DNA of 64,000 nt from Pseudomonadota bacterium (lineage in GTDB: Bacteria; Pseudomonadota; Alphaproteobacteria; Rhodospirillales; Magnetospirillaceae), in assembly GCA_021781575.1 (NCBI GenBank), contig JAJXWP010000003.1, positions 1 to 64,000 on the forward strand, read 5' to 3'. Shown one piece after another: positions 16,680 through 28,599 of this stretch. The notes beneath the pieces are model-generated. The model was given only the letters and a program-made list of their open reading frames with translations, made no database searches and had not been told where the DNA came from. The translations under genes were made by a program, and so were the position numbers. Each line of letters opens with the position of its first letter. Within the stretch, counting starts at the first letter, position 1.

Positions 16680-17939
16680 TCAGACGGCCCTGAAAATCAA
16701 GGAAGCATTCGTCCCGCCGAAACCGAAGGAGTTTGACAGCGCGACGCGCACTTTGCGCTCCTTGGCCTGCAGCGGCACAAGGTCGATATCGCAACCATCC
16801 GAGGGGTCTTCCAGATTAAGCGTCGGAGGCACCACGCCATGGTTGATCGCCATGATCGAGTAGATCGCCTCGACACTCCCGGCAGCGCCGAGCAGATGAC
16901 CGATAGCGGACTTGGTCGACGACATGGACAGCTTGTAGGCGTGATCGCCGAACAGCCGCTTGACCGCCCCCAGTTCGATCTCGTCGCCCAGCGGGGTAGA
17001 GGTGCCATGGGCGTTGACGTAGTCGATCTCTTCCAGATTTATGCCGGCGCGCCGGATCGCATTGCGCATCGACCGGAAACCGCCGTTGCCGTCCTCGGCC
17101 GGAGCGGTGATGTGGTGCGCATCGCCCGACATGCCGTATCCGATCACTTCGGCATAGATCTTGGCGCCGCGGCGCTTGGCGTGCTCGTATTCCTCGAGCA
17201 CGACGACGCCCGAGCCCTCACCCATGACGAACCCGTCGCGCGCCTTGTCCCACGGACGGGAAGCCTTTGTCGGCGCGTCGTTGAAGCCGGTGGACAATGC
17301 CCGCGCCGCGGCAAAACCGGCAAGGCCGATCCGGCAGACCGCCGCTTCGGCGCCGCCCGCCACCATCACGTCGGCATCGTCGAGCATGATGAGCCGCGCC
17401 GCGTCGCCGATCGCGTGGGCCCCGGTCGAACAGGCGGTCACCACCGCGTGGTTGGGGCCCTTGAAGCCATAGCGGATCGAAACATGGCCGGAGGCCAGGT
17501 TGATCAGCGCCCCCGGTATGAAGAACGGGGAGATCTTGCGCGGCCCGCCTTCGGCCAAGGTCACCGCGCCGGCGGCGATGGACGGCAGCCCGCCGATGCC
17601 CGAGCCGATCATCACGCCGGTCCGCTCACGCTTCTCCTCGTCCTCGGGCTTCCAGCCGGAATCCTCGATGGCTTCGGTGGCGGCGGCCAGCGCATAGACG
17701 ATGAACTCGTCCATGCGACGGCGATCCTTCGGGGTCACCACGCTGTCGGGATCAAACAGGTGAGGCTCTCCGACGCCGGTCGGGACCAGTCCGGCGATTC
17801 TCGCCGGCAGGTCGGACACCTCGAACCTATCGATTGGGCAAATCCCGGAAACCCCGTTAGTCAGGCGTTCCCAGTTGGCCTTCAGACCAGCCCCTAAGGG
17901 CGTGACCATCCCGAGGCCGGTGACGACGACTCGTCTCAT
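16680..17939 (-). CDS. fabF: 3-oxoacyl-ACP synthase II
   Basis: A 419-aa thiolase-fold condensing enzyme. The Cys-His-His triad is visible: C170 in [11 protein letters not shown], His in [11 protein letters not shown] and His in [12 protein letters not shown]; the C-terminus has the [12 protein letters not shown] loop. It extends acyl-ACP with malonyl-ACP. It lies between acpP and mltG, all on the minus strand, and is 78 bp from acpP. The start at 17939 gives the family-typical [10 protein letters not shown]. Confidence 0.96.
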   Translation of the reverse strand: MRRVVVTGLGMVTPLGAGLKANWERLTNGVSGICPIDRFEVSDLPARIAGLVPTGVGEPHLFDPDSVVTPKDRRRMDEFIVYALAAATEAIEDSGWKPEDEEKRERTGVMIGSGIGGLPSIAAGAVTLAEGGPRKISPFFIPGALINLASGHVSIRYGFKGPNHAVVTACSTGAHAIGDAARLIMLDDADVMVAGGAEAAVCRIGLAGFAAARALSTGFNDAPTKASRPWDKARDGFVMGEGSGVVVLEEYEHAKRRGAKIYAEVIGYGMSGDAHHITAPAEDGNGGFRSMRNAIRRAGINLEEIDYVNAHGTSTPLGDEIELGAVKRLFGDHAYKLSMSSTKSAIGHLLGAAGSVEAIYSIMAINHGVVPPTLNLEDPSDGCDIDLVPLQAKERKVRVALSNSFGFGGTNASLIFRAV

Positions 17940-18017
17940 GCTTACTGCTTATCCGTTTCCCACACGAATCACTACCGCGCCGACCCCTTGACCGAGAGCC
18001 GACGCGGGGCCGTCGCC

Positions 18018-18251
18018 TCAGCTGTGCGACTGGATGAAGTCGATGGCGTCCTTCACCGTCAGGATCTTCTCGGCCGCATCATCCGGAATTTCACAGCCGA
18101 ATTCCTCTTCGAAGGCCATCACCAGTTCAACCGTGTCGAGGCTGTCGGCACCCAAATCGTCGATGAAGCTCGCCGTCTCGGTCACCTTGGACTCCTCGAC
18201 ACCAAGGTGCTCGACGACAATTTTCTTAACCCGCTCGGCGACATCAGACAT
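18018..18251 (-). CDS. acpP: Acyl carrier protein
   Basis: A 77-aa acidic four-helix protein. The phosphopantetheine attachment site is S37 in GADSLDT. It carries acyl intermediates of fatty acid synthesis between FabD, FabF and FabG, whose genes flank it. The start at 18251 (MSDVAERV) follows an AAGGGG site; longer frames have no family support. An untranslated 146-bp region separates it from fabG, so acpP probably has an extra promoter there, as is common for this highly expressed gene. Confidence 0.97.
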   Translation of the reverse strand: MSDVAERVKKIVVEHLGVEESKVTETASFIDDLGADSLDTVELVMAFEEEFGCEIPDDAAEKILTVKDAIDFIQSHS

Positions 18252-18397
18252 GTGTAAAACCCCTTGAAAATCTTCACTGTGGCAGGGAAAAGGCACAAAG
18301 ATGGGCGAGGCTGGCCACCCCCCCGTCCGGCGAAAAGTGCCGTTACCTAGCATACTTTTCCCGGCTTGACCAGCATCCGGCAGCCCGGCGGACAAGC

Positions 18398-19135
18398 TTA
18401 TATCATCGCCATGCCGCCATTGACGTGCAAGGTCTGGCCGGTCACGTAGGCCGCCTCACCGCTGCAGAGAAAAACGGCGGCGGCGGCAATTTCATTGGCT
18501 TCGCCCATCCGGCCGACGGGAATACCGGCCAGCAGTTTGGCCTTCTGGTCGTCGCTCAAGACATCGGTCATCGCCGAGGTGATGAATCCCGGGGCAATGC
18601 AGTTGACCGTGATACCGCGCGAAGCGACCTCCTGCGCCAAAGCCTTCGACATTCCAATCATGCCCGCCTTCGACGCGGCATAATTGACCTGGCCCGGGTT
18701 TCCGGTGACCCCGACGATCGAGGTAATGTTGATGATGCGACCCCAACGGCGCTTCATCATTCCGCGGAGGGCGGCTCGTGACAGGCGAAAAGCGGCTGTC
18801 AGGTTGACGTCGAGAACGGCCTGCCAATCCTCGTCTTTCATCCTGAGCACCAGACCGTCGCGGGTCAGGCCGGCATTGTTGATCAGGATGTCCAGCGAGC
18901 CGAGCTTGGCTTCGGCATCCTTGGCCAGCTGCTCGACGGCCAGCGGGTCGGCCAGGTTCGACACCAGAACCACGGCCCGGTCGCCGAGCTCGGCGGCAAG
19001 GGCGTCGAGGGCGTCGCGCCGAGTCCCCGACAGGGCGACGGTGGCGCCTTGGGCATGCAAGGCCCGGGCGATGGCTCCGCCTAGGCCGCCGGAGGCCCCG
19101 GTCACCAGGGCCGTCTTGCCGGTAAGATCGAACAC
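18398..19135 (-). CDS. fabG: 3-oxoacyl-ACP reductase
   Basis: A 245-aa short-chain dehydrogenase. The NADPH motif TGASGGLG is at 12-19, NNAG is at the end of beta-4, and the catalytic triad is Ser in NITSIVG, with Tyr and Lys in YAASK. It reduces 3-oxoacyl-ACP in the elongation cycle. It is 18 bp downstream of fabD and upstream of acpP and fabF, the standard fabD-fabG-acpP-fabF order. Confidence 0.96.
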   Translation of the reverse strand: MFDLTGKTALVTGASGGLGGAIARALHAQGATVALSGTRRDALDALAAELGDRAVVLVSNLADPLAVEQLAKDAEAKLGSLDILINNAGLTRDGLVLRMKDEDWQAVLDVNLTAAFRLSRAALRGMMKRRWGRIINITSIVGVTGNPGQVNYAASKAGMIGMSKALAQEVASRGITVNCIAPGFITSAMTDVLSDDQKAKLLAGIPVGRMGEANEIAAAAVFLCSGEAAYVTGQTLHVNGGMAMI

Positions 19136-19153
19136 GGTCTTCCTCCCCCGCTG

Positions 19154-20092
19154 TCAGTTCTTGAGGAATGCTTCGATGTCGGCCGGGGTCTGCAGCGACG
19201 AGGCGACGATCGCCTTGTCGATTCGCTTGGCCAATCCGGCCAGAACTTTTCCCGCACCCGCCTCCACCAACTCGTCGACACCGTGGTCCTTCATATAAAG
19301 GACACATTCGCGCCACCGTACCGTCCCGGTCACCTGGGCCACCAACAGCCGACGAATCTCCTCGGGTTCGCGGACCGCCGCGGCGGTGACGTTGGCCACC
19401 ACCGGCGCCGCCGGTTCTTTCAGCGGCACCTGCGCCAAGGCTTCGGCCATTGCGTCGGCCGCCGGCTGCATGAGAGCGCAATGGAACGGGGCGGATACCG
19501 GCAACAGCACCGCGCGTTTGAAACCTCTGCCTGCGGCCACCGCAATGGCCCGCTCGACCGCCGCCTTGGAGCCGCTGACCACCACCTGGCCGGGCGCGTT
19601 GTCGTTGGCCGCCTCGCAAATTTCGCCTTCCGCCGCCTCGGCGGCGATGGCGCGGGCCTGGTCAAGTTCCACACCCAACAGCGCCGCCATGGCTCCCTGT
19701 CCGACCGGAACCGCCTTCTGCATGGCTTGCCCGCGCGTCTTCAGCAGCCGCGCCGCGTCGCCCAGAGTGAACGCACCGGCCGCCGCCAGCGCCGAATATT
19801 CGCCGAGGCTATGCCCGGCGACGAACGCGGCATGCTCGGCCAGCTTCCAGTTCCCCTGCTGTTCCAGCACCCGAATCACCGCCATGCTCACCGCCATCAG
19901 CGCCGGCTGGGCGTTCTCGGTCAGGGTCAGCTCGCTCTCCGGCCCCTCCCACATCAGGCGGGACAGGTTCTGCTTCAGCGCCTCGTCCACCTCTTCGAAA
20001 ACATAGCGGGCGGCCGGGAACGCCTCGGCCAGTTCCCGGCCCATGCCGACGGCCTGCGAACCTTGCCCCGGAAAGACGATTGCACGCGACAT
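19154..20092 (-). CDS. fabD: Malonyl-CoA:ACP transacylase
   Basis: A 312-aa acyltransferase. The family start IVFPGQGSQ is at 5-13, nucleophile S95 is in GHSLGEYS, and the catalytic His is in PFHCALM. It loads malonate onto ACP. Two ATGs are adjacent; the one at 20092 (MSRAIVF) is better spaced from the AGGGGG site than the one at 20095. As first gene of the fab operon, its promoter should be in the 20096-20303 region shared with the divergent chemoreceptor gene. Confidence 0.95.
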   Translation of the reverse strand: MSRAIVFPGQGSQAVGMGRELAEAFPAARYVFEEVDEALKQNLSRLMWEGPESELTLTENAQPALMAVSMAVIRVLEQQGNWKLAEHAAFVAGHSLGEYSALAAAGAFTLGDAARLLKTRGQAMQKAVPVGQGAMAALLGVELDQARAIAAEAAEGEICEAANDNAPGQVVVSGSKAAVERAIAVAAGRGFKRAVLLPVSAPFHCALMQPAADAMAEALAQVPLKEPAAPVVANVTAAAVREPEEIRRLLVAQVTGTVRWRECVLYMKDHGVDELVEAGAGKVLAGLAKRIDKAIVASSLQTPADIEAFLKN

Positions 20093-20303
20093 CATGCCCC
20101 CTGAAACCGGAAACGGAGCCGTACAAATACCGTTCCGATAAGAGGAGTCAAGCTCAGCCCGCTTCGGCCCCCGCGGCAATGAGGACAAGGAAAATAGGGT
20201 TTTCGGCAAAGCGACGGGAGACGTGGCGCGCCCGGCCATGGTAATGGAACTGCGATCATGCGTCGACCCAACCAGTCGTCGCCTTGGGTTTCGGGGGAAA
20301 GCC

Positions 20304-21971
20304 ATGTTGAACAGCATGAAGATATCGACCCGCCTGCTGACCGGCTTCGCGGCGCTGTTGCTGTTGACCCTGGTTCTTGGCGGTGTCGGTGCCGTCTCGA
20401 TCCGCACTCACGACCGGATGACCGACGCCGTTGTGCGCTCCTTCGACAGTTCCGGCCTATGCCAGCGGGCTCTTGAAGAATTCGCCTTCGCCAGAGGGCA
20501 TGCCTGGGTCGCCATCGCCGTCGGAGACGAAACCTACTGGCATGAAGCGCAGGAAGACTTCAAACGGGCCGACCATTTGCTCGGCGAGCTGGCCGAGCGC
20601 ACCGCCGAACCGGAAGGCAAGGCCCGGCTGGCCCAGCAGCGGCGCCTGCTGGAGACCTTTCAAGACAAGCTTTTGCAGGTGATGGAGGCTAAGGAAAGCG
20701 GCCTCGACAGCGCCGACTGGAAATCCGCTGTCGCTGCCGCGAAGACGGCTTTCACCGCTTTGGACGAGGCGGGCAACCGGCTCGCCGCGGACTATCGGGA
20801 CAAGGCTGGGAACCAGCAGTCGGCGGCCAGCCGCGCCAGCCGACGGCACGTCACCATGGAGATCGTCTTGTCCCTTGCGATCCTGGTGTTGGGCGTTTCC
20901 CTGTCGATCGGGGTGTCGCGGTCGATCACCCGCCCCCTCGAACGGATGGTCGTCGTGGTCGACCGCCTCGGCCGCGGCGATGCAACGGTGACGGTGTCCG
21001 GAACCGACCGCAAGGACGAGTTCGGGTTGTTGGCTCAGGCGCTGGAAACATCGCGGCTCAACCTTGTCGAGGGGAACCGTCGGCGAACCGAGCAGCGCGA
21101 ACGGGCGGCGCAACAGGAAGAGCAAACCCGCGCCATGGACATCCTGACCAGGGAGTTCGATCGCAGCATCGGCGGCATCATCGGCACCGTTTCCGGCGCC
21201 GCCACCGAGATGGAGACAGCGGCCCAAGCCATGTCGGCCAATGCGGAACAGACCAATCGCCAGGCGGCGACGGTCGCGGCAGCCGCCGGCCAGGCGACGT
21301 CCAGTTCGCAGGCGGTCGCGGCGGCCGCAGGGGAGCTCGCCTCGTCGATCGAGGAGATCGGGCGGCAGGTCGAACAGTCGGCACATACTGCCAAGGAGGC
21401 CGCCGAGGAAGCGCTTCGTACCGATGCCACGGTCCGCGATCTGGCCGACAACTCTGCCAAGATCGGCGAAGTGGTGAACCTCATCAACGATATCGCCAGC
21501 CAGACCAATCTGCTGGCGTTGAACGCCACCATCGAAGCAGCGCGCGCCGGTGAGGCGGGCAAAGGTTTCGCCGTGGTGGCCAACGAGGTCAAACACCTGG
21601 CCAATCAGACGGCCAAAGCGACCGAGGAGATCACCGCCCAGATCGGCGGCGTCCAGGCCGCGACCAAGGACGTGGTCGAGGCGATCCGCGGCATCGCGCG
21701 ACGCATCGAGGATATCAATCGCATCGCCGGCGCCATTGCCGCGGCGGTCGAACAACAGGGCGCGGCGACCTCCGACATCGCCCGCAATGTGCAGGAGGTG
21801 GCGGCCCGTGCCCACGAGGTCTCGAGCAACATAACGGGAGTGGCGGAGGCCGCCGGCGAAACCGGTCAATCGGCCGACCAGGTCTTGTCTTCTGCGCGCT
21901 CGCTGTCGCGGCAGACCGTCGAAATGAAAGCGACGGTGGACCGCTTCCTGGCGGGGGTGCGCGCCAGCTGA
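20304..21971 (+). CDS. Methyl-accepting chemotaxis protein
   Basis: A 555-aa receptor. A first membrane helix (about 11-32) leads to a roughly 155-residue periplasmic helical sensor ([15 protein letters not shown] to RRHVTME), followed by a second helix (about 188-210), a HAMP segment ([12 protein letters not shown]) and a long signalling coiled coil. The hairpin tip [38 protein letters not shown] is the universal CheA/CheW contact. There is no CheR-docking pentapeptide. The ligand is unknown. The start at 20304 follows GGGGGAAA; an ATG at 20319 is possible. It is divergent from fabD. Confidence 0.92.
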   Translation: MLNSMKISTRLLTGFAALLLLTLVLGGVGAVSIRTHDRMTDAVVRSFDSSGLCQRALEEFAFARGHAWVAIAVGDETYWHEAQEDFKRADHLLGELAERTAEPEGKARLAQQRRLLETFQDKLLQVMEAKESGLDSADWKSAVAAAKTAFTALDEAGNRLAADYRDKAGNQQSAASRASRRHVTMEIVLSLAILVLGVSLSIGVSRSITRPLERMVVVVDRLGRGDATVTVSGTDRKDEFGLLAQALETSRLNLVEGNRRRTEQRERAAQQEEQTRAMDILTREFDRSIGGIIGTVSGAATEMETAAQAMSANAEQTNRQAATVAAAAGQATSSSQAVAAAAGELASSIEEIGRQVEQSAHTAKEAAEEALRTDATVRDLADNSAKIGEVVNLINDIASQTNLLALNATIEAARAGEAGKGFAVVANEVKHLANQTAKATEEITAQIGGVQAATKDVVEAIRGIARRIEDINRIAGAIAAAVEQQGAATSDIARNVQEVAARAHEVSSNITGVAEAAGETGQSADQVLSSARSLSRQTVEMKATVDRFLAGVRAS

Positions 21972-21990
21972 AGCACGCATCAGGCACCGC

Positions 21991-22018
21991 TTGCATGGCA
22001 GGGCCGTTCGTGTATATT
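21991..22018 (+). promoter_or_regulatory. Probable sigma-70 promoter of the rpsF operon
   Basis: TTGCAT (21991-21996) and TATATT (22013-22018) are separated by 16 bp, close to the vegetative consensus, about 100 bp upstream of the rpsF start. This fits a leader of roughly 90 nt. Confidence 0.5.
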
Positions 22019-22037
22019 GCGCGCCTTCTGGCTCCTT

Positions 22038-22054
22038 GCCGGCGTGGTGCCGGC
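22038..22054 (+). promoter_or_regulatory. Hairpin in the rpsF leader
   Basis: GCCGGC (22038-22043) pairs with GCCGGC (22049-22054) around GTGGT within the predicted rpsF 5' UTR. Leaders of rpsF operons often carry an S6:S18-binding hairpin for autoregulation. The diagnostic bulge of that motif could not be confirmed, so this is only a candidate. Confidence 0.3.
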
Positions 22055-22116
22055 TATGCTCGCGCGCCCATTTTCCGGACGTTTGCGGGAAGAGACAAGC
22101 CGAAAGGAGTGCTTGT

Positions 22117-22563
22117 ATGTCACTTTACGAATGCGTGTTCATCGCACGCCAGGACATCGCCACCCCGCAGGTGGAGACCATGGCCGATGAATTCACCAAC
22201 ATCATCACCTCCCAGGGCGGCCAGGTCACCAAGCGCGAGTATTGGGGCCTGCGGAATATCGCCTATCGCATCAAGAAGAATCGCAAGGGCCACTACGTCC
22301 TGTTCAACGTCGACGCTCCGGCAGCCGCCGTCATGGAGTTCGAGCGTCAGATGTCGATCAACGAAGACGTGCTGCGCTACATGACCATTCGCGTCGACGA
22401 ACTCGAGGAAGGGCCGTCGGCGGTGATGCAAAGCAAGAACCAGCGGGACGAACGCCCGCGCCGCGACGGCGACGATCGCCCGCGCCGCGACGGCGACGAT
22501 CGCCCGCGCCGCGACGGCGGCTATGGCCGCCCGCCCCGCGCAACCGAGGGAGGTGAAGCATGA
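22117..22563 (+). CDS. rpsF: 30S ribosomal protein S6
   Basis: 148 aa. The S6 core ([14 protein letters not shown] to residue 100) is followed by a charged tail with three RPRRDG repeats. It binds 16S rRNA with S18 on the platform. AAAGGAG precedes the ATG at 22117. The tail is encoded by near-identical 24-bp repeats (22453-22476, 22477-22500, 22501-22524), so repeat number may vary among strains. Alphaproteobacterial S6 proteins often have such Arg/Asp tails. It overlaps rpsR by 4 bp. Confidence 0.96.
   Translation: MSLYECVFIARQDIATPQVETMADEFTNIITSQGGQVTKREYWGLRNIAYRIKKNRKGHYVLFNVDAPAAAVMEFERQMSINEDVLRYMTIRVDELEEGPSAVMQSKNQRDERPRRDGDDRPRRDGDDRPRRDGGYGRPPRATEGGEA
22453..22524 (+). repeat. 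Three 24-bp tandem repeats in the rpsF 3' end
   Basis: Copies at 22453-22476 and 22477-22500 are identical; the third (22501-22524) differs in its last codons. Each encodes RPRRDG plus two acidic or aromatic residues. The 24-bp period keeps frame. Confidence 0.9.
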
Positions 22564-22835
22564 GAACCGAAACTCGCACAGCGAGTGGGCCCCGCCCCGC
22601 TGGCGGCGCACCCCGTCGTCCGTTCTTCCGCCGCCGCAAGACCTGCCCGTTCTCGGGCGAAGGCGCGCCGAAGATCGATTACAAGGACGTCAAGCTTCTG
22701 CAGCGCTTCATTTCCGAACGCGGCAAGATCGTACCCAGCCGAATCACGGCGGTGTCGGCCAAGAAGCAACGCGAGTTGGCCCGGGCTATCAAGCGTTCCC
22801 GCTTCCTCGGCCTGTTGCCCTACGTGGTGAAGTAA
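22560..22835 (+). CDS. rpsR: 30S ribosomal protein S18
   Basis: 91 aa. The S18 core is recognisable by the [12 protein letters not shown] segment and [11 protein letters not shown] at the C-terminus. The N-terminal extension ([18 protein letters not shown]) is typical of alphaproteobacteria. It heterodimerises with S6. The ATG overlaps the rpsF stop. Confidence 0.96.
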   Translation: MRTETRTASGPRPAGGAPRRPFFRRRKTCPFSGEGAPKIDYKDVKLLQRFISERGKIVPSRITAVSAKKQRELARAIKRSRFLGLLPYVVK

Positions 22836-22896
22836 GGTCGGCGAATCGAACGGCCGGCCAGGGCAGGTCGGCCGTCGCGTCGTCCTCGGAGACGCC

Positions 22897-23832
22897 ATGT
22901 CCAAGGGCATCGGCCTATCAGTGGCGGCGGGAATCGCCAGCGGCGTCGTTTACCTTTCGGTGCTTGCCGGAGGTACGCTGGGCATCCTGCTGACATATTT
23001 CACACCGCTGCCCCTCGTCATGGTCGGGCTGGCCTTCGGGCTGAGGCGTTTGCTGCTCGCCTCGATCATCGCCTCGGCGGTGGTTGCCGTGGCGGGGCCG
23101 CAGGCCATCATGATGTACGCCGTCGTCGGACCGCTGCCGATGTTGATCCTGGTTCGCCTGGCGCTACGTTGGCGGCAGACGACCGACGGCACGGGCGAAT
23201 GGTATCCGACGGGGGCCTTGCTGGCTTGGTTGAGCGTCGTCGCCGTCGGGCTGATGCTGCTGGGCAGCGCCGTGCTCCCTTCCGGAGACGGCGGTGTCCA
23301 GGGGATGGTACACCGGCAGGTTGCCGCCTTTCTGGACGAGGCGGCCCCGATGGTGTCGGCCGAGGTGAAGGACAGCGCGACGGCCCTTTGGTCGGCAATG
23401 TTTCCCGCCATGGTCGGCGGAGCGTGGCTGGTGATGGCCGTGCTGAATGGGGTGGTGGGACAGTGGACGGTGGCCAGGGCGGGATTTGCCCTCAGGCCGA
23501 CGCCGGTCTACACCCGATTGGAACTGCCGCTATGGCTGCTGCCCGTGCTGGCCGCCGCCGTAGCGGTCGGCCTGACGGCGGGAGGCGACGTCGGTTATCT
23601 TGGCCGCAATGCGGCGGCGGTGCTGCTGTGGCCCTACGTGTTCGGCGGGCTCGCGGTTGTGCATCGGGCAATACGCGGCAGACCCAATGCGGGCATGTTG
23701 CTGGCGTTGTTCTATGTGGCGTTTTTTGCAATGTTCGGCTGGGCCTTGATAGCCGTCGCCGGACTGGGGTTGGTTAGGCATTGGACGAGGTTGCGCCGGC
23801 ATGATGCCGGCGGCGGCCAGGAGGAAAAGTGA
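22897..23832 (+). CDS. DUF2232 multi-spanning membrane protein
   Basis: 311 aa with about eight hydrophobic segments spread along the length, for example residues 8-35, 40-60 and 65-90. No enzymatic motif is seen. DUF2232 proteins lie between rpsR and rplI in many alphaproteobacteria, so the position alone supports the call; function is unknown. Its stop codon overlaps the rplI ATG by one base, so it is part of the ribosomal operon. Confidence 0.85.
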   Translation: MSKGIGLSVAAGIASGVVYLSVLAGGTLGILLTYFTPLPLVMVGLAFGLRRLLLASIIASAVVAVAGPQAIMMYAVVGPLPMLILVRLALRWRQTTDGTGEWYPTGALLAWLSVVAVGLMLLGSAVLPSGDGGVQGMVHRQVAAFLDEAAPMVSAEVKDSATALWSAMFPAMVGGAWLVMAVLNGVVGQWTVARAGFALRPTPVYTRLELPLWLLPVLAAAVAVGLTAGGDVGYLGRNAAAVLLWPYVFGGLAVVHRAIRGRPNAGMLLALFYVAFFAMFGWALIAVAGLGLVRHWTRLRRHDAGGGQEEK

Positions 23833-24362
23833 TGGAAGTCATCCTGCTTGAGCGCATCGAGAAGCTGGGCCAGATGGGCGACACCGTGAAGGTGAAACCC
23901 GGCTTCGCCCGCAATTACCTGTTGCCGCAAAAGAAGGCTTTGCGCGCGACCAAAGAGAATCAGGTCCGCTTCGAGTCCCAGCGGGCCCAACTGGAAGCGC
24001 AGAACCTGAAGCGCCGGGAAGACGCCCAGGCCGTGGCTGCCAAACTCGATGGCCTGTCCATCCTGGTCATCCGGCAGGCCGGCGAGGGCGGCATGCTTTA
24101 CGGCTCGGTGTCTGGTCGCGACGTCGCCGATGCGGTCAAGGATGCCGGCTTCACCATCGAGCGCCGCCAGGTGGCCCTCGACAACCCGATCAAGAGCCTC
24201 GGCACCTACGCCGTGCGCGTTTCTCTTCATCCCGAAGTCGCGGTGACGGTGTCCGTTCATGTGGCCCGCTCGCAGGAGGAAGCCGAACGCGCCGCCCGTG
24301 CCGCCGCCCCGGTAGCCGAAGAGCCGGTGGAAGAGGCTCCCGAGGGCGACGTCGAGGCCTGA
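23832..24362 (+). CDS. rplI: 50S ribosomal protein L9
   Basis: 176 aa. The L9 N-domain [32 protein letters not shown] is followed by the long connecting helix and a C-domain ending in an acidic Ala/Glu tail ([10 protein letters not shown]). It binds domain V of 23S rRNA. GAGGAAAA precedes the ATG at 23832; a GTG one codon earlier is less likely. Confidence 0.96.
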   Translation: MEVILLERIEKLGQMGDTVKVKPGFARNYLLPQKKALRATKENQVRFESQRAQLEAQNLKRREDAQAVAAKLDGLSILVIRQAGEGGMLYGSVSGRDVADAVKDAGFTIERRQVALDNPIKSLGTYAVRVSLHPEVAVTVSVHVARSQEEAERAARAAAPVAEEPVEEAPEGDVEA

Positions 24363-24400
24363 TCCGCTCCGTTCGTCACTTTGCCCGGCCAGATACGGGA

Positions 24401-24427
24401 TCAGAGGGGATCGCTCGCCCCCTCTGA
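24401..24427 (+). terminator. Strong stem-loop after rplI
   Basis: TCAGAGGGG (24401-24409) pairs perfectly with CCCCTCTGA (24419-24427). It begins 39 bp past the rplI stop. No T-run follows, so it may stabilise the 3' end or cause factor-assisted termination. Confidence 0.5.
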
Positions 24428-24511
24428 CCCTTGGCTGGTCTCTACTTTGCCGGTCGGGCAGCCGATCGTCTAATGGCGGATGACAATCGCCCTTCCCAGA
24501 TGGGAGGGGTC

Positions 24512-25729
24512 ATGTCGCTGTTCATCCCGTTCCTGCGCAAGCTGATCCATTACGGGCGATTGACCGTGGTCGACGCCCATGGACGTTCGCATCTGTTCGA
24601 TGGCCGGCCGGCGGCAGAACTCCTTCCGGTGACCATTCGGCTGCACGATCCACGTTTGCATTGGATGCTGCCTCTACGCCCATCGATGGCAGTCGGCGAG
24701 GGCTACATGGAGGGGACGATGACCGTCGAGGGTGGCGGCATTTACGATTTTCTCGCCCTCGCCTCCGAGAACCTCTGCCGAAAAGACCAGCGGAACGGCT
24801 ACCACGAGCCCATGGCCAAGCTGCTTCGGTGGTTCCACCACTGGAACCCGGTCGGGACAAGCCGGCGCAACGCCGCCCATCACTACGACCTTTCCGAGCC
24901 GTTCTACCGACTGTTTCTCGATTCCGACCGCCAGTACTCCTGCGCCTATTTCGCCGATCCGGAAATGTCGCTGGACGAGGCGCAGGCAGCGAAGAAGCGG
25001 CACATCGCCTCGAAACTGCGGCTGAAGGACGGCCAGACGGTCCTGGATATCGGCAGCGGCTGGGGCGGGCTTGCCTTGACCATTGCCCGCCTGGCGGACA
25101 TTACGGTCACCGGTATCACCTTGTCCGCCGAACAGTTGCGGGCCAGTCAACGCCGTGCCGAGGAAGCCCAGCTGTCGCAACGGGTGCGCTTCCTCCTTAC
25201 CGACTATCGGGAAATAGCCGGAAAATTCGACCGCATCGTTTCGGTCGGCATGTTCGAGCATGTGGGGGCGCCCCATTACCTGACGTTTTTCCGGCGGTTG
25301 CGCAGCCTCCTGGCCGAGGATGGCGTCGCCCTGCTCCATGCCATCGGCCGGAGTCACGGCCCCGGCACCACCAATCCGTGGATCCGCAAATATATCTTTC
25401 CCGGCGGCTATTCGCCGGCCCTGTCGGAGGTGTTGGCGGCGGTAGAGCGCAGCGGGCTGTTCGTCACCGACGTCGAGATCCTGCGCCCGCACTATGCCGA
25501 CACCCTGCGCCATTGGCGCCATCGCTTCGCCGCCCGCCGGGCCGAGGCCGCGTCCCTTTACGGCGAAAAATTCTGCCGGATGTGGGAGTTCTACCTGGCC
25601 GGAGCCGAGACGGCGTTCCGCTATCAGGGTCACATGGTCTGGCAGATGCAACTGGCTCGCCGACCCGACGCGGTACCGCGAACTCGAAATTACATGTGGA
25701 CGGCGGAACAGAGTTATCCCCGTAGTTAA
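24512..25729 (+). CDS. Cyclopropane-fatty-acyl-phospholipid synthase-family methyltransferase
   Basis: A 405-aa SAM-dependent enzyme. The SAM loop VLDIGSGWGGLA is at 177-188, with a CFA-family N-terminal domain that includes YMEGTMTVEGGGIYDFL. Conserved HYDLSEPFYRLFLD, QYSCAYF and FEHVGAPHY motifs match CFA/mycolate cyclopropane synthases. It probably adds a methylene bridge to membrane lipid acyl chains. The start was set to 24512 (MSLFIPFLRK) because GGGAGGGG stands just upstream; an ATG at 24473 lacks a site. It lies between rplI and dnaB with its own leader. Confidence 0.88.
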   Translation: MSLFIPFLRKLIHYGRLTVVDAHGRSHLFDGRPAAELLPVTIRLHDPRLHWMLPLRPSMAVGEGYMEGTMTVEGGGIYDFLALASENLCRKDQRNGYHEPMAKLLRWFHHWNPVGTSRRNAAHHYDLSEPFYRLFLDSDRQYSCAYFADPEMSLDEAQAAKKRHIASKLRLKDGQTVLDIGSGWGGLALTIARLADITVTGITLSAEQLRASQRRAEEAQLSQRVRFLLTDYREIAGKFDRIVSVGMFEHVGAPHYLTFFRRLRSLLAEDGVALLHAIGRSHGPGTTNPWIRKYIFPGGYSPALSEVLAAVERSGLFVTDVEILRPHYADTLRHWRHRFAARRAEAASLYGEKFCRMWEFYLAGAETAFRYQGHMVWQMQLARRPDAVPRTRNYMWTAEQSYPRS

Positions 25730-25809
25730 CAGGGCCTCTTCCCATGATCCACAGGACAGGAAGCCGTTTCGCAGTGCCGTCGTCTCCGGCCTTCTGCTAA
25801 CATCCGCCC

Positions 25810-27327
<1,518 letters not shown>

Positions 27328-27338
27328 GTGATGCCAAT

Positions 27339-27410
27339 GTCGCCCCGACGACCCAACGGAGGAGGGATCCGGTCGGACCAGCGAGCCTCCTCGCTTGTGC
27401 TCGGGATGAC
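27339..27410. repeat. REP-like intergenic palindromic unit B
   Basis: The right end TCGGGATGAC (27401-27410) and the left end GTCGCCCCGA (27339-27348) are imperfect inverted arms. Inside is the hairpin GCGAG-CCTC-CTCGC (27381-27394) and a GGATCC core. It lies between dnaB and alr. It matches the arms of unit A at 15573-15642. Confidence 0.4.
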
Positions 27411-27435
27411 GATGTGGTGGTGAAGAAGCGACGGT

Positions 27436-28596
27436 ATGGAATCAATGAGTGACGCTCCGCAACGCGCCGGCGTTGCCGGCAAGAACCTGGATTCGCGCCT
27501 CCTCCGCGCGGGCGGCGTATTGACTGTCGATCTCGACGCCATCGTGGCGAACTGGCGCCTGATCACGGGCCGCCTGAAGCCGGGCAGCCGCTGCGCCGCC
27601 GTGGTCAAGGCCGATGCCTACGGGCTGGGCATGGCCGCGGCCGCCCCCGCTCTGGCCGCCGCCGGTTGCCGCCGCTTTTTCGTCGCCACCATCGATGAGG
27701 GGCTGGCATTGCGGGCGCTTTTGCCGGCCGTCGAAGTGATCGTGCTGTGCGGGCCGTTCGCCGGCACGGAGGGCGACTTCCTGGCTCACCGCCTGCTGCC
27801 GGTCCTCAACACGCCCCAACAGGTCGCGGACTGGGCCCGCTTCGCCCGCCTCCGTGAACAGCCGCTGCCGTCCGTCCTGCATGTTGATACCGCCATGTCT
27901 CGCCTGGGCCTGCACCACGCAGAGGCGCGGACCGTGGCCGAGGACCGACAGACCATGGCGGCCATCGCACCGATGCTGGTGATGAGCCACCTGGCCTGCG
28001 CCGACGAACCCGACGATCCGCTGAATGCCGGCCAATTGGCGGCGTTCACTGCGGCAAGGGCGCTGTTTCCGGGCGTCGAAGGCAGCGTCGCCGCTTCGTC
28101 GGGAATCTTCCTCGGGCCCGATTGGCATGCCGACTGGGTGCGGCCCGGCGCCGCGCTTTATGGCCTGCGGCCGGTTCCCGCCCTGCCCAACCCGATGGCG
28201 CAAGTGGTTCGTCTGCAAGGCAGAATCATCCAGCTACGCGAAGTTGACGAAGGAAAAACCGTTGGTTATGGTGCCACCCACCGCGTCGTCGCCAAGGCGA
28301 GGCTGGCGACCGTAGGGGCCGGCTATGCCGATGGAATTTTCCGCATGTTGAGCAATCGCGGCTGCGGTCATGTTGGGGAGAGGCGCGTGCCGCTCGTCGG
28401 TCGGGTATCCATGGACCTGGTCGTCTTCGACGTCACCGGTGTCCCTGCCGCGGATGTTCAGCCCGGCAGATTCATCGACCTGATCGGTCCGCATCAGTCG
28501 GTCGATGATTTGGCCCACGATGCCCGCACAATCGGTTACGAAGTGCTGACCGCCCTCGGCGCCCGCTACTACCGCAAATATCTGAGCAGGACCTGA
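27436..28596 (+). CDS. alr: Alanine racemase
   Basis: 386 aa, fold-type III PLP enzyme. The PLP lysine is K58 in AVVKADAYGLG and the second catalytic base Y297 is in GAGYADG; SMDLVVFDVT is at the dimer interface. It makes D-alanine for peptidoglycan. The start may be ATG 27436 or the ATG at 27445. It sits downstream of dnaB, as in many proteobacteria, and 3 bp from mlaE. Confidence 0.95.
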   Translation: MESMSDAPQRAGVAGKNLDSRLLRAGGVLTVDLDAIVANWRLITGRLKPGSRCAAVVKADAYGLGMAAAAPALAAAGCRRFFVATIDEGLALRALLPAVEVIVLCGPFAGTEGDFLAHRLLPVLNTPQQVADWARFARLREQPLPSVLHVDTAMSRLGLHHAEARTVAEDRQTMAAIAPMLVMSHLACADEPDDPLNAGQLAAFTAARALFPGVEGSVAASSGIFLGPDWHADWVRPGAALYGLRPVPALPNPMAQVVRLQGRIIQLREVDEGKTVGYGATHRVVAKARLATVGAGYADGIFRMLSNRGCGHVGERRVPLVGRVSMDLVVFDVTGVPAADVQPGRFIDLIGPHQSVDDLAHDARTIGYEVLTALGARYYRKYLSRT

Positions 28597-28599
28597 AGA

